Shown here: positions 26,432 to 35,728 of the stretch, in pieces
Numbering within the stretch: position 1 is the stretch's first letter
Layout of the letters: each line of letters begins with the position of its first letter
From: Hafnia alvei
Lineage (GTDB): Bacteria; Pseudomonadota; Gammaproteobacteria; Enterobacterales; Enterobacteriaceae
Reading direction: 5' to 3'
Assembly (NCBI RefSeq): GCF_964063325.1
Contig: NZ_OZ061315.1
Location: 4,464,001 to 4,528,000 of the forward strand
Length of the DNA: 64,000 nucleotides
The notes under the pieces: model-generated
The model's database searches: none
The model's input: only the letters and a program-made list of their open reading frames with translations
Told to the model about the DNA's origin: nothing
Program-made: the position numbers and the translations under genes

Positions 26432-27313
26432 ATGTCTAATCACGACCAATTACATCGCTATCTGTTTGAAAATATGGCCGTTCGCGGCGAGCTGGTCACT
26501 GCCAGCCACACTTTCCAACAGATGCTCGAAAACCACAGCTATCCGGCACCGGTACAAACGCTGCTGGGCGAACTGTTGGTTGCCACTAGCCTTCTAACCG
26601 CTACGCTGAAATTTGACGGTGACATTACCGTTCAGCTTCAGGGCGATGGTCCATTGAAAATGGCCGTCATCAACGGTAACAACCAGCAGGAAATGCGCGG
26701 CGTTGCACGTTTGCAGGGCGATATTGCCGAAGGCAGCAGCATGCGTGAAATGTTAGGCAATGCGGTGATGGTTATCACCATCACACCAAGCGAAGGTGAA
26801 CGTTATCAGGGCGTTGTGGGTCTGGAAGATGAAACGCTGGCAGAATGCTTAGAAGCCTATTTCATGCAGTCGGAACAGTTGCCAACCCGTTTGTTCATCC
26901 GTACCGGTGAGCATGATGGCAATGCATGTGCGGCGGGTATGCTGCTGCAAATCATGCCAGCACAGCCTAATAACGTGGAAGATTTGTCGCATCTGGCTCA
27001 GCTGACCGCGACGGTAAAATCTGAAGAGCTGTTCGGTCTTCCAGCGAACGAAGTGCTTTATCGCCTCTATCATCAGGAAGAAGTCACGCTGTATGAGCCA
27101 CAAGACGTCACTTTCCGCTGCACCTGTTCACGTGAACGCAGCGCCAGCGCACTGCTGACCGTTCCTGTGGAAGAACTGAACCACATGTTAGAAGAAGATG
27201 GCAACATCGACATGCACTGTGATTACTGCGGTAACCACTATGTATTTGATAAAATTGATATCGAATCATTACTGGCCGGTGGACAAAACCACAACGACGA
27301 GTGCGTTCATTAA
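26432..27313 (+). CDS. hslO: Redox-regulated chaperone Hsp33
   Basis: A holdase chaperone activated by oxidation and unfolding, which protects proteins against hypochlorous acid and peroxide with heat. It is 293 aa (E. coli 292). The C-terminal zinc switch is intact: CTC near residue 231-233 and CDYC near 264-267. It lies 50 bases after hslR and is followed by a terminator. Confidence 0.96.
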   Translation: MSNHDQLHRYLFENMAVRGELVTASHTFQQMLENHSYPAPVQTLLGELLVATSLLTATLKFDGDITVQLQGDGPLKMAVINGNNQQEMRGVARLQGDIAEGSSMREMLGNAVMVITITPSEGERYQGVVGLEDETLAECLEAYFMQSEQLPTRLFIRTGEHDGNACAAGMLLQIMPAQPNNVEDLSHLAQLTATVKSEELFGLPANEVLYRLYHQEEVTLYEPQDVTFRCTCSRERSASALLTVPVEELNHMLEEDGNIDMHCDYCGNHYVFDKIDIESLLAGGQNHNDECVH

Positions 27314-27350
27314 GCATACATTAAGCATAAATATCGTCATGCCAAAGACT

Positions 27351-27375
27351 AAGCCCGCCATTGCGCGGGCTTTTT
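27351..27375 (+). terminator. Intrinsic terminator after hslO
   Basis: AAGCCCGC (27351-27358) and GCGGGCTT (27365-27372) with a six-base loop, followed by a T-run; ends the yrfG-hslR-hslO unit. Confidence 0.88.
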
Positions 27376-27503
27376 CATTGATCCTGCTCAGCATATATAG
27401 ATTATCTACTCGCAAATTCCGTGGCATCCATCTCATAACTGAATGAAAGCCGGATGAAAATTGTTTTTTTTGATGGTTATCTCGGTTAAACAGGCCCCGA
27501 TCT

Positions 27504-27532
27504 TTGACACTAGACCTAGTAAAAAATCTAAT
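27504..27532 (+). promoter_or_regulatory. pckA promoter with internal palindrome
   Basis: A perfect -35 TTGACA (27504-27509) is 17 bases from a -10 TCTAAT (27527-27532). The spacer begins with an inverted repeat ACTAG-AC-CTAGT (27509-27520). The predicted transcript start near 27539 leaves only a very short leader of about 17 bases, which contains GGAAAGGAG before the ATG at 27556. Confidence 0.75.
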
Positions 27533-27555
27533 CTTACAAGGAAAGGAGTAGTGTC

Positions 27556-29175
27556 ATGCATACGAAAGGCTTAACCCCACAGGATTTAGCAGAATATGGA
27601 ATTACTGACGCAGCTGAGATCATCTACAACCCTAGCTATGACCTGCTCTTCCAAGAAGAAACCGCTCCTAATCTAAAGGGATATGAACGCGGGACAGTGA
27701 CAACGCTTGGCGCAGTAGCCGTTGATACTGGGATTTTCACCGGTCGTTCACCGAAAGATAAGTACATTGTGCGCGACGATGTGACCCGCGATACCGTTTG
27801 GTGGTCAGATCAAGGGAAAGGCAAAAACGATAACCATCCTCTTTCCGTCGAAACTTGGCAGCATCTGAAATCGCTCGTCACCAAAGAGCTTTCCGGTAAG
27901 CGTTTATTCATTGTCGACGCATTCTGCGGAGCAAACAGCGACACTCGCCTGAGCGTTCGTTTCATTACCGAAGTAGCCTGGCAGGCTCATTTCGTTAAGA
28001 ACATGTTTATCCGTCCAACTGACGAAGAATTGCAAAGCTTCAAGCCTGATTTCATCGTGATGAACGGCGCCAAATGCACCAATCCGCAGTGGAAGGAGCA
28101 GGGGTTAAATTCTGAAAACTTTGTCGCATTTAACCTCACTGAACGCATCCAGCTAATCGGGGGTACTTGGTACGGTGGCGAAATGAAAAAAGGGATGTTC
28201 TCCATCATGAACTACCTGCTGCCGCTGAAAAATATCGCGTCTATGCACTGTTCTGCCAACGTGGGCGAAAAAGGCGACGTGGCGGTTTTCTTTGGTCTAT
28301 CTGGCACCGGAAAAACAACGCTCTCAACCGATCCAAAGCGCCAACTCATCGGCGATGATGAGCACGGCTGGGACGATGACGGCGTGTTTAACTTCGAAGG
28401 TGGTTGCTACGCGAAAACCATCAAGCTGTCTGAAGAGGCAGAACCCGACATCTACCACGCGATTACCCGCGATGCACTGCTGGAAAACGTGGTCGTTCTG
28501 GAAGATGGTACGGTCGATTTTAACGACGGCTCAAAAACCGAAAACACCCGCGTTTCTTACCCGATTTATCATATCCAGAACATCGTTAAGCCAGTTTCAA
28601 AAGCAGGCCACGCGAAGAAGGTTATTTTCTTAACCGCCGACGCATTTGGCGTGCTACCACCGGTTTCTCGCTTAACCGCAGATCAAACCCAATATCACTT
28701 CCTGTCTGGCTTTACCGCTAAACTTGCAGGTACCGAGCGCGGCGTAACAGAGCCAACGCCAACCTTCTCCGCCTGTTTCGGTGCCGCGTTCCTATCGCTG
28801 CATCCAACTAAATACGCCGAAGTGCTGGTTAAACGCATGCAGGCTGCGGGCGCTCAGGCCTATCTGGTGAATACGGGTTGGAACGGAACCGGTAAACGTA
28901 TTTCCATCAAAGATACGCGTGCCATTATCGATGCCATCCTGAGCGGCGAGATTGATAACGCTGAAACCTTCACGCTGCCAATATTCGATCTGGCAGTACC
29001 AACCGCGTTACCTGGTGTAAATCCTGACATTCTGGATCCACGCGATACCTACGCCAGCAAAGAGCAGTGGCAGGAAAAAGCGCAAGATCTGGCACAGCGT
29101 TTTGTCACTAACTTTGATAAATACACCGACACGCCAGCGGGTGCTGCACTGGTGAAAGTAGGCCCTAAGATTTGA
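27556..29175 (+). CDS. pckA: Phosphoenolpyruvate carboxykinase (ATP)
   Basis: Converts oxaloacetate and ATP to phosphoenolpyruvate and CO2, the first committed step of gluconeogenesis. It is 539 aa (E. coli 540), nearly identical apart from the N-terminus. The P-loop is GLSGTGKTT (about 247-255), followed by the metal-binding DDEHGWDDDG. TGRSPKDKYIVRD and SCFGAAF are also conserved. A strong Shine-Dalgarno (AAAGGAG) fixes the start. Followed by a terminator. Confidence 0.98.
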   Translation: MHTKGLTPQDLAEYGITDAAEIIYNPSYDLLFQEETAPNLKGYERGTVTTLGAVAVDTGIFTGRSPKDKYIVRDDVTRDTVWWSDQGKGKNDNHPLSVETWQHLKSLVTKELSGKRLFIVDAFCGANSDTRLSVRFITEVAWQAHFVKNMFIRPTDEELQSFKPDFIVMNGAKCTNPQWKEQGLNSENFVAFNLTERIQLIGGTWYGGEMKKGMFSIMNYLLPLKNIASMHCSANVGEKGDVAVFFGLSGTGKTTLSTDPKRQLIGDDEHGWDDDGVFNFEGGCYAKTIKLSEEAEPDIYHAITRDALLENVVVLEDGTVDFNDGSKTENTRVSYPIYHIQNIVKPVSKAGHAKKVIFLTADAFGVLPPVSRLTADQTQYHFLSGFTAKLAGTERGVTEPTPTFSACFGAAFLSLHPTKYAEVLVKRMQAAGAQAYLVNTGWNGTGKRISIKDTRAIIDAILSGEIDNAETFTLPIFDLAVPTALPGVNPDILDPRDTYASKEQWQEKAQDLAQRFVTNFDKYTDTPAGAALVKVGPKI

Positions 29176-29191
29176 TTTAGCGGTAAAAATA

Positions 29192-29220
29192 CAAAAGGAG
29201 CCATTTGGCTCCTTTTGTTT
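29192..29220. terminator. Terminator between pckA and envZ
   Basis: AAAAGGAGCC (29193-29202) pairs with GGCTCCTTTT (29207-29216) around ATTT. The T-rich right arm and A-rich left arm allow use from both the pckA and the ompR-envZ side. Confidence 0.85.
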
Positions 29221-29270
29221 ATCCAACGTGCTTATCTCGACTTATTTATATCGGCAACGACGAAGAATCA

Positions 29271-30659
29271 TCAGTGATGAGGCTCTTTGTCTTTCTTCTT
29301 ATGACCCGATTTTGTCTCAGACGATGTAAGAGGGTCTGACTCAGGCATCAATAACAACGCGCGGATACGCAGCCCACCACGTTCGCTGGTGCCGATATCC
29401 AAGCTACCAGAGTGGCCATCGATAATACGTTGCAGGATCGCCAGTCCCAGCCCGGTTCCGCTGGTTGTTCGAGCACTTTCACCCCGGACAAAAGGTTGGA
29501 AAAGATGCGCTAACTGTTCAGGAGCGATACCTGGACCGTCATCTTCCACTTGGAACCATGCCCTTTTATCTTCGATGCCGCTGCTAACTTTGATCCAACC
29601 GTTACCGTAACGAGTGGCGTTAACCACCATATTCACCGCGGCGCGCTTAATCGACAGAGGATGTACATCAACCAGTAGTTCGCCCTCGGCAAGATCGGTG
29701 TCGATCACCCTTTCATAACCACTCTCAGCGGCCACGACTTCGGCTAAAATACCGTTCAGATCGCAAACTTCGGTTTGCATCTCCTGCCCAGTGCGCAGGT
29801 AGTCAATAAACTGCTCAATAATGGCGTTACACTCTTCGGTATCTTTGTTAATCGACTCCGCCAGATAGCCATCTTCGCTGCTCATCATCTCTGTCGCTAA
29901 ACGAATGCGCGTAAGCGGCGTACGTAGATCGTGGCTCACGCCCGCCATCAGCAGGGTACGATCGTCGGCAAGCTGCTTAACCCCTGCCGCCATTTGGTTA
30001 AATGCCCGCGTCACGGAGCGAACTTCAGACGCACCATATTCACGCAGCGGCGGGGGTATATGCCCTTTCCCCACCTGAATAGCGGCATGCTCCAGTTCCA
30101 CCAAGGGTCGGTTCTGAATACGAATAAACAGCCACGCACCGCCAATCGCCAGCAGCATAATTGCCAGGGTATATCTGAACAACGGAGAGAAGTCGCCCTG
30201 ATGGATTTCCGTCAGCGGAACGCGTACCCAGATATCAGGTGATAACCATGTTTTGAGCCACACCACCGGTGTGTTCTTACTTATTTCAACGCGAACATCA
30301 GTTGGGCCGCCCAACTGCTGTGCCATCTGCTGGCTGAGGAATTGATAGTGTTGCGCCCAGCGCAGGCCACTCTCCTCCGCCGCAGAATTGGTGTACAGAG
30401 AAATGCCCAGCTCACGATAAATTTCGCGCCGAAACGCCGGAGGAACCTCCAGCTGTGTACCATCCTCAAGCTGTAGCTTGTCCGTCATCAACATACGGAC
30501 TTCATACGCCAACACCTTATTGAATTGCTGTAGGCTGGGCAGAATCGCAAAATTCAGCACCACCAAATAGGTTGTCACCAAACTGACAAACAGTAAGGTG
30601 ACAATCAGCAACAACGTGCGGGCAAACGAGCTACGCGGCGAGAAGCGCAGTCGCCTCAT
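29271..30659 (-). CDS. envZ: Osmosensor histidine kinase EnvZ
   Basis: An inner-membrane sensor kinase/phosphatase for OmpR, controlling porins in response to osmolarity. It is 462 aa (E. coli 450; the extra residues are in the charged C-terminal tail). Two membrane helices (about 15-35 and 162-180) flank a periplasmic domain; a HAMP region follows. The H box is GVSHDLRTPLTR with the phospho-acceptor His243 at the E. coli position, and the ATPase lobe has N, DDGPGIAP (G1) and GTGLGLAI (G2). Its start overlaps ompR by four bases (ATGA). Confidence 0.98.
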   Translation of the reverse strand: MRRLRFSPRSSFARTLLLIVTLLFVSLVTTYLVVLNFAILPSLQQFNKVLAYEVRMLMTDKLQLEDGTQLEVPPAFRREIYRELGISLYTNSAAEESGLRWAQHYQFLSQQMAQQLGGPTDVRVEISKNTPVVWLKTWLSPDIWVRVPLTEIHQGDFSPLFRYTLAIMLLAIGGAWLFIRIQNRPLVELEHAAIQVGKGHIPPPLREYGASEVRSVTRAFNQMAAGVKQLADDRTLLMAGVSHDLRTPLTRIRLATEMMSSEDGYLAESINKDTEECNAIIEQFIDYLRTGQEMQTEVCDLNGILAEVVAAESGYERVIDTDLAEGELLVDVHPLSIKRAAVNMVVNATRYGNGWIKVSSGIEDKRAWFQVEDDGPGIAPEQLAHLFQPFVRGESARTTSGTGLGLAILQRIIDGHSGSLDIGTSERGGLRIRALLLMPESDPLTSSETKSGHKKKDKEPHH

Positions 30660-31375
30660 GCTTTACTGCCGTCCGGCACAAAGACGTAGCCCAAACCCCA
30701 AACGGTTTGGATATAGCGAGGGTGTGCAGGATCTTCTTCAACCATGCGGCGCAAACGTGAGATTTGCACGTCAATAGAACGCTCCATCGCGCTGTATTCA
30801 CGGCCACGCGCCAGATTCATCAGCTTGTCGCGCGACAGTGGCTCACGTGGATGGCTAACTAACGCTTTGAGTACCGCAAATTCACCGCTGGTTAATGGCA
30901 TAGGCTCATCTTCACGGAACATTTCACGCGTACCAAGGTTCAGTTTGAACTTGCCGAAGGAGATCACCGCATCTTCTTGTGATGGCGCACCCGGCAGTTC
31001 ATTTGCCTGACGGCGCAACACCGCACGAATACGAGCCAACAGCTCACGCGGGTTAAACGGTTTAGGAATATAGTCGTCGGCGCCAATTTCCAGCCCAACG
31101 ATACGGTCGACCTCTTCACCTTTTGCCGTCACCATAATGATCGGCATTGGGTTGCTTTGGCTGCGTAGACGGCGGCAGATAGATAAACCATCTTCGCCCG
31201 GTAGCATTAAATCCAGCACCATCAGGTGGAAAGATTCACGGGTTAGCAAGCGATCCATTTGCTCGGCGTTGGCGACACTGCGCACCTGAAAACCCTGTTC
31301 GGTCAGGTAACGCTCTAACAACGCACGTAGGCGCATGTCGTCATCAACAACTAAAATCTTGTAGTTCTCTTGCAT
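30656..31375 (-). CDS. ompR: Response regulator OmpR
   Basis: The DNA-binding partner of EnvZ. It is 239 aa, the E. coli length and almost identical in sequence. The receiver domain has the acidic pocket DDD (11-13), phospho-acceptor Asp55 (VLDLMLPG) and Lys105 region YIPKPF. The C-terminal winged helix (about 137-235) includes REYSAMERSIDVQISRLRRMVEEDP. First gene of ompR-envZ. Confidence 0.98.
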   Translation of the reverse strand: MQENYKILVVDDDMRLRALLERYLTEQGFQVRSVANAEQMDRLLTRESFHLMVLDLMLPGEDGLSICRRLRSQSNPMPIIMVTAKGEEVDRIVGLEIGADDYIPKPFNPRELLARIRAVLRRQANELPGAPSQEDAVISFGKFKLNLGTREMFREDEPMPLTSGEFAVLKALVSHPREPLSRDKLMNLARGREYSAMERSIDVQISRLRRMVEEDPAHPRYIQTVWGLGYVFVPDGSKA

Positions 31376-31720
31376 GGTGTACTCCCAAAGGCGCCAAAGG
31401 CAGTATGCCCGACACGCTGAGCCAAAATAATTAAAGCGATCTTTTTAAGGATCCCTATTGTTCAGAAACTGTGGCAATTGAGACAGCAGATAATGGTTTA
31501 TATTCTAGTCTAAATTGTTACAAAGGTTATTTATCTTATGCTTACGGGCAGTTATTACACTTTTTATCGCAAAAATGCGATCAAATCAGCATCGCAAGAT
31601 GAAGCTTCTCCCCGCGAATTGTAATCTTACGGCTCGTGATATAACGTTCCATCCCCGCATCATGCAGGCAGAAATGAATACCTCAACTTCTTTTTCATGT
31701 GTTTTACAGGGCAGCAAAGA
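31376..31720. promoter_or_regulatory. Divergent ompR-greB intergenic region
   Basis: 345 bases between the divergent starts of ompR and greB. It must carry promoters for both. A small inverted repeat TCGCA-AAAA-TGCGA lies at 31567-31580 on the greB side. I do not see a hexamer pair good enough to name, nor any coding frame with support. Confidence 0.45.
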
Positions 31721-32197
31721 ATGAAAACGCAACTGATTACACGCGGCGGCTACGAAAAGCTCAAGCAAGAGCTAGATTATTTGTGGCGCGAAGAGCGCCC
31801 TGAAGTGACGAAGAAAGTGACATGGGCAGCCAGCCTCGGTGACCGCAGCGAAAACGCAGACTATCAATATAACAAAAAGCGCCTACGCGAAATCGACCGT
31901 CGAGTCCGCTATCTAACCAAATGCCTTGAACAGCTGCGTATCGTTGATTATTCACCGCAGCAAGATGGGAAGGTGTTCTTCGGCGCATGGGTAGAGGTCG
32001 AAAATGATGAAGGCGTTATCAAGCGTTTTCGCATCGTGGGCTACGATGAAATTTTCGGCCAAAAAGACTATATCTCTATCGACTCACCGATGGCGCGCGC
32101 GTTGCTAAAAAAAGAGGTTGGCGATGCGGTTACCGTAACCACGCCACTAGGTGAAGCAGTGTGGTACATCAATGAGATTGAATATCCGAAAGCATAA
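31721..32197 (+). CDS. greB: Transcript cleavage factor GreB
   Basis: Rescues backtracked RNA polymerase by stimulating cleavage of the transcript 3' end. The ATG at 31721 gives 158 aa, the E. coli length; an in-frame ATG at 31697 adds eight residues without similarity. The N-terminal coiled-coil hairpin has the acidic tip GDRSENADYQYNKKR (about 38-52; key Asp and Glu present), followed by the FKBP-like domain (FRIVGYDEIFGQKDYISIDSPMARALL). Divergent from ompR and followed by tex, as in E. coli. Confidence 0.97.
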   Translation: MKTQLITRGGYEKLKQELDYLWREERPEVTKKVTWAASLGDRSENADYQYNKKRLREIDRRVRYLTKCLEQLRIVDYSPQQDGKVFFGAWVEVENDEGVIKRFRIVGYDEIFGQKDYISIDSPMARALLKKEVGDAVTVTTPLGEAVWYINEIEYPKA

Positions 32198-32301
32198 TTC
32201 GGTATTATCCGAGCGCTGAGCGGCCCCTTGAGCTGGCATGTTTATGCATCAAAAAGTATATACTTGCCCATAATTTTTAAACTTACGGACATACTGATTC
32301 T

Positions 32302-34638
32302 ATGAATGATTCATTGAGCCGCATTATTGCGAGTGAACTGCAAGCGCGACCAGAGCAGGTTGATTCAGCCATTCGCCTCTTGGACGAAGGGAATACCGTT
32401 CCCTTTATTGCTCGCTATCGTAAAGAAGTCACCGGCGGTTTAGATGATACCCAGCTACGCCAGTTAGAAACCCGTTTGGGGTATCTGCGCGAGCTGGAAG
32501 AACGTCGAGCTACCATTCTGAAATCTATCGACGATCAGGGCAAACTGACCGAACAGCTTGCCAGTGCCATTAACGGCACTATGAGCAAAACCGAGCTGGA
32601 AGATTTATATCTTCCCTACAAACCTAAACGCCGCACTCGTGGGCAAATTGCGATTGAAGCAGGCCTTGAGCCGCTGGCCGATTCGCTGTGGCAAGACCCA
32701 CAGCAAGATCCTGAAACGCTGGCCGCCAGCTATGTTGATGCCGATAAAGGCGTTGCCGACACCAAAGCCGCGCTCGATGGCGCTCGCTATATTCTGATGG
32801 AGCGTTTCTCTGAGGATGCCGCGCTGCTGGCTAAAGTGCGTAACTATCTCTGGAAAAATGCTCATCTGGTTGCCAAAGTGGTCGAAGGCAAAGAGGACGA
32901 AGGTGCGAAATTCCGTGACTACTTCGACCATCACGAGCCGATTGCTAATGTGCCTTCCCACCGCGCACTGGCGATGTTCCGCGGCCGTAATGAAGGTGTT
33001 TTACAACTCTCCCTAAACGCCGATCCTCAGTTTGAGCAAGCCCCGCGTGAAAGCTATTGCGAACAAATCATTATCGACCATTTAGGTTTACGTCTAAACG
33101 ATGCACCGGCTGATGCCTGGCGCAAAGCGGTTGTGAACTGGACTTGGCGTATCAAAGTGTTGCTGCACCTTGAAACCGAGCTAATGGGCACCTTGCGTGA
33201 ACGTGCTGAAGATGAAGCGATTAACGTTTTTGCACGCAACATGCACGATTTACTTATGGCTGCGCCGGCAGGTATGCGAGCAACCATGGGCCTCGATCCT
33301 GGTCTACGTACCGGCGTTAAAGTCGCCGTGGTTGACGGCACGGGGAAACTCGTCGCAACCGATACCATTTATCCACACACCGGGCAGGCCGCAAAGGCCG
33401 CCGCCTCAGTAGCAGCGCTGTGTATCAAACACAACGTGGAACTGGTGGCGATTGGTAATGGCACCGCATCTCGTGAAACTGAGCGCTTCTATTTAGATGT
33501 TCAGCGCCAGTTCCCCGAAGTTAAAGGCCAAAAAGTTATCGTCAGCGAAGCTGGCGCTTCCGTTTATTCAGCGTCAGAGCTCGCGGCACTAGAATTCCCC
33601 GATTTGGATGTGTCGATTCGCGGAGCGGTATCTATCGCACGCCGTCTGCAAGATCCACTGGCTGAACTGGTGAAGATCGATCCAAAATCAATCGGGGTCG
33701 GCCAGTATCAGCACGACGTGAGCCAAACTCAACTGGCACGAAAACTTGATGCCGTCGTCGAAGACTGCGTGAACGCCGTTGGTGTCGATCTCAACACCGC
33801 CTCGGTTCCGCTGCTGGCTCGCGTTGCAGGGCTCACACGTTTGATGGCGCAAAATATCGTCGGATGGCGTGACGAAAATGGTCGATTCAGCAATCGTGAG
33901 CAGCTGTTAAAAGTCAGCCGCTTAGGCCCTAAAGCGTTCGAGCAGTGTGCTGGCTTCCTGCGTATTAACCACGGCGATAATCCGCTGGATGCATCAACCG
34001 TTCACCCAGAAGCCTATCCTATCGTTGAGCGTATTTTGGCAGCCACACGCCAAAGCCTACAGGAATTGATGGGCAATCCAACGGAGCTGCGCGGCCTGAA
34101 AGCCAGCGAATTTACCGATGAGCGTTTTGGTATGCCAACGGTCACCGATATCATCAAGGAGCTGGAAAAACCCGGACGCGACCCACGCCCTGAGTTCAAA
34201 ACTGCGACCTTTGCCGACGGCGTTGAAACCATGAACGACCTGCAACTGGGAATGATTCTGGAAGGCTCTGTCACCAACGTCACTAACTTTGGTGCCTTCG
34301 TTGATATCGGCGTTCACCAAGATGGCTTGGTGCATATTTCTTCACTGGCGGATAAATTTGTCGATGACCCGCATAAAGTCGTGAAAGCTGGCGACATCGT
34401 TAAAGTCAAAGTGATGGAAGTCGACCTGCAGCGCAAACGTATCGCGTTGACGATGCGTTTGGACGAGCAACCGGGCGAAAGTGGTTCTCGTCGTAGCAGC
34501 ACAGAACGAACACCCGATCGCCAACGTCCGGTGAATAATCAGGCTCGCCCTGCGAGAAATGACAAAAAACCAGACAGCGGTAATAACAGCGCAATGGGCG
34601 ACGCACTCGCCGCGGCCTTTGGCAAAATAAAACGCTAA
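32302..34638 (+). CDS. tex: Tex (YhgF), RNA-binding transcription accessory protein
   Basis: A conserved nucleic-acid-binding protein related to Spt6, thought to act in transcription and stress tolerance. It is 778 aa (E. coli 773). Domains in order: N-terminal helical region with FIARYRKEVTGGLDD, a YqgF/RNase H-like domain (DPGLRTGVKVAVVDGTG, about 333-349), helix-hairpin-helix segments (about 500-560) and an S1 domain (about 648-720, GMILEGSVTNVTNFGAFVDIGVHQDGLVHIS). A basic, low-complexity tail follows. A strong hairpin without a T-tract (34660-34686) follows the gene. Confidence 0.95.
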   Translation: MNDSLSRIIASELQARPEQVDSAIRLLDEGNTVPFIARYRKEVTGGLDDTQLRQLETRLGYLRELEERRATILKSIDDQGKLTEQLASAINGTMSKTELEDLYLPYKPKRRTRGQIAIEAGLEPLADSLWQDPQQDPETLAASYVDADKGVADTKAALDGARYILMERFSEDAALLAKVRNYLWKNAHLVAKVVEGKEDEGAKFRDYFDHHEPIANVPSHRALAMFRGRNEGVLQLSLNADPQFEQAPRESYCEQIIIDHLGLRLNDAPADAWRKAVVNWTWRIKVLLHLETELMGTLRERAEDEAINVFARNMHDLLMAAPAGMRATMGLDPGLRTGVKVAVVDGTGKLVATDTIYPHTGQAAKAAASVAALCIKHNVELVAIGNGTASRETERFYLDVQRQFPEVKGQKVIVSEAGASVYSASELAALEFPDLDVSIRGAVSIARRLQDPLAELVKIDPKSIGVGQYQHDVSQTQLARKLDAVVEDCVNAVGVDLNTASVPLLARVAGLTRLMAQNIVGWRDENGRFSNREQLLKVSRLGPKAFEQCAGFLRINHGDNPLDASTVHPEAYPIVERILAATRQSLQELMGNPTELRGLKASEFTDERFGMPTVTDIIKELEKPGRDPRPEFKTATFADGVETMNDLQLGMILEGSVTNVTNFGAFVDIGVHQDGLVHISSLADKFVDDPHKVVKAGDIVKVKVMEVDLQRKRIALTMRLDEQPGESGSRRSSTERTPDRQRPVNNQARPARNDKKPDSGNNSAMGDALAAAFGKIKR

Positions 34639-35329
34639 TCGCGCGATAAGCCAATCTCCTTTCCCTCGCCAATACCGCGAGGGAAAGTGAGATACATCAC
34701 AATTTACAAATCTAAATGAGTATTCATTGCAATTACACACGCAAAGCCCAAATGCATATGTGTATGCATTGAAAATAAATAGTTAATGGATTTATTTTTA
34801 CAGCGTAATTTTTAACACCTTTAATATTTCGAAACTCAGTTTTATTAACGCACAAATATTTCCGCTACGCAGTCAAACCGCCGTTGTTAATTATCAAACC
34901 GCCGCTTACCCCTACATTTGCTATTGATTCCATCAAATATATTGAATATATGGTCTGGATACCGTCTTATTTAAAACGCATAAATCATGAAAATAAGAAC
35001 AAATCCTTAACCGTTTTAACCAATGATTCTCATTTGCGATAGCTGAAAAATAGTGCTAAAACGGCATAATAAGGACCGAATCATAGTTGAAACGCCGAGA
35101 GAACTGGAAACACACTTCAGTATGAACTCGGCGGTTTTTGTTCTGTGATTACAATAATAATTCTCAATATTATTATTTTACGCATTCTCCGTTGCCAACT
35201 TGCATCACCTATCTAGAATGCACGGCGCTATCGCCAAGGATAAAGATAATCCGGTTCTCCTGTCTGACCTATAAGCTTCAGACCCGAGTGTTTCCTCGTA
35301 GCAAATTACCGAATGTAAGAAGGTTTTTT
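34639..35329 (+). promoter_or_regulatory. feoA upstream region with Fur-like boxes
   Basis: 691 bases, AT-rich, with no gene supported. It begins with a stem-loop TTTCCCTCGC/GCGAGGGAAA (34660-34686). Two Fur-like 19-mers lie at 35019-35037 (12 of 19 matches to GATAATGATAATCATTATC, containing ATGATTCTCATT) and 35153-35171 (13 of 19, AATAATAATTCTCAATATT). An 11-base direct repeat TCAAACCGCCG occurs at 34873-34883 and 34894-34904, 21 bases apart. A TTGAT-TCC-ATCAA palindrome is at 34924-34936. Iron-dependent repression of feoABC by Fur is expected from the family. Confidence 0.6.
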
Positions 35330-35614
35330 ATGCATCAGCTTCTTCCGGGCCACCAATATAAAATCATTGGCTTCTCGCCTTTAATTAGCCCTGCCTATCG
35401 TCAGAAATTACTTTCTCTGGGTTTTTTGCCTGGTTCTCCATTTAGCGTGGTACGTATTGCACCGTTAGGCGATCCCATTGAGGTGAAGTCTCGTCGCGTG
35501 AGCCTTGTGCTGCGCAAGAAAGATCTGGAGCTATTGATGATTGAGCCAATCGCTCAGGCAGACGCCAGTCAGGCTAACGTCGTAATCTCACAGATCACCG
35601 CCAACGGCGCATAA
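35330..35614 (+). CDS. feoA: Ferrous iron transport protein FeoA
   Basis: A small cytoplasmic SH3-like protein needed for FeoB-mediated Fe(II) uptake. The ATG at 35330 (AAGAAGG upstream) gives 94 aa; an open frame extends 64 codons upstream without similarity. The core ISPAYRQKLLSLGFLPGSPFSVVRIAPLGDPIEVKSRRVSLVLRKKDLELL matches E. coli FeoA (75 aa); about 18 extra C-terminal residues are unusual against that reference. The gap to feoB is 114 bases and holds two hairpins. Confidence 0.95.
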   Translation: MHQLLPGHQYKIIGFSPLISPAYRQKLLSLGFLPGSPFSVVRIAPLGDPIEVKSRRVSLVLRKKDLELLMIEPIAQADASQANVVISQITANGA

Positions 35615-35630
35615 ACAAACGGCTCGCTTT

Positions 35631-35694
35631 GCTGCTGACCTTTTACCAGCAGCCATTTTTAGGGATGGCGACAATACGGCCTGCGGCCCTGTCG
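35631..35694 (+). other. Two hairpins in the feoA-feoB gap
   Basis: First: GCTGCTG (35631-35637) with CAGCAGC (35647-35653), followed by CATTTTT, resembling a weak terminator. Second: CGACA/TGTCG (35669-35673, 35690-35694) enclosing GGCC-TGC-GGCC. Together they could attenuate or set the ratio of feoA to feoB message. Confidence 0.5.
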
Positions 35695-35728
35695 TCGACT
35701 GCAAACTCTTCTTATACAATGTTGGATT

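Noticed and set aside
34924..34936. Possible FNR site TTGATTCCATCAA upstream of feoA
   Set aside because: The half sites are separated by three bases rather than the four of the FNR consensus TTGATNNNNATCAA; kept only as a note in the region.
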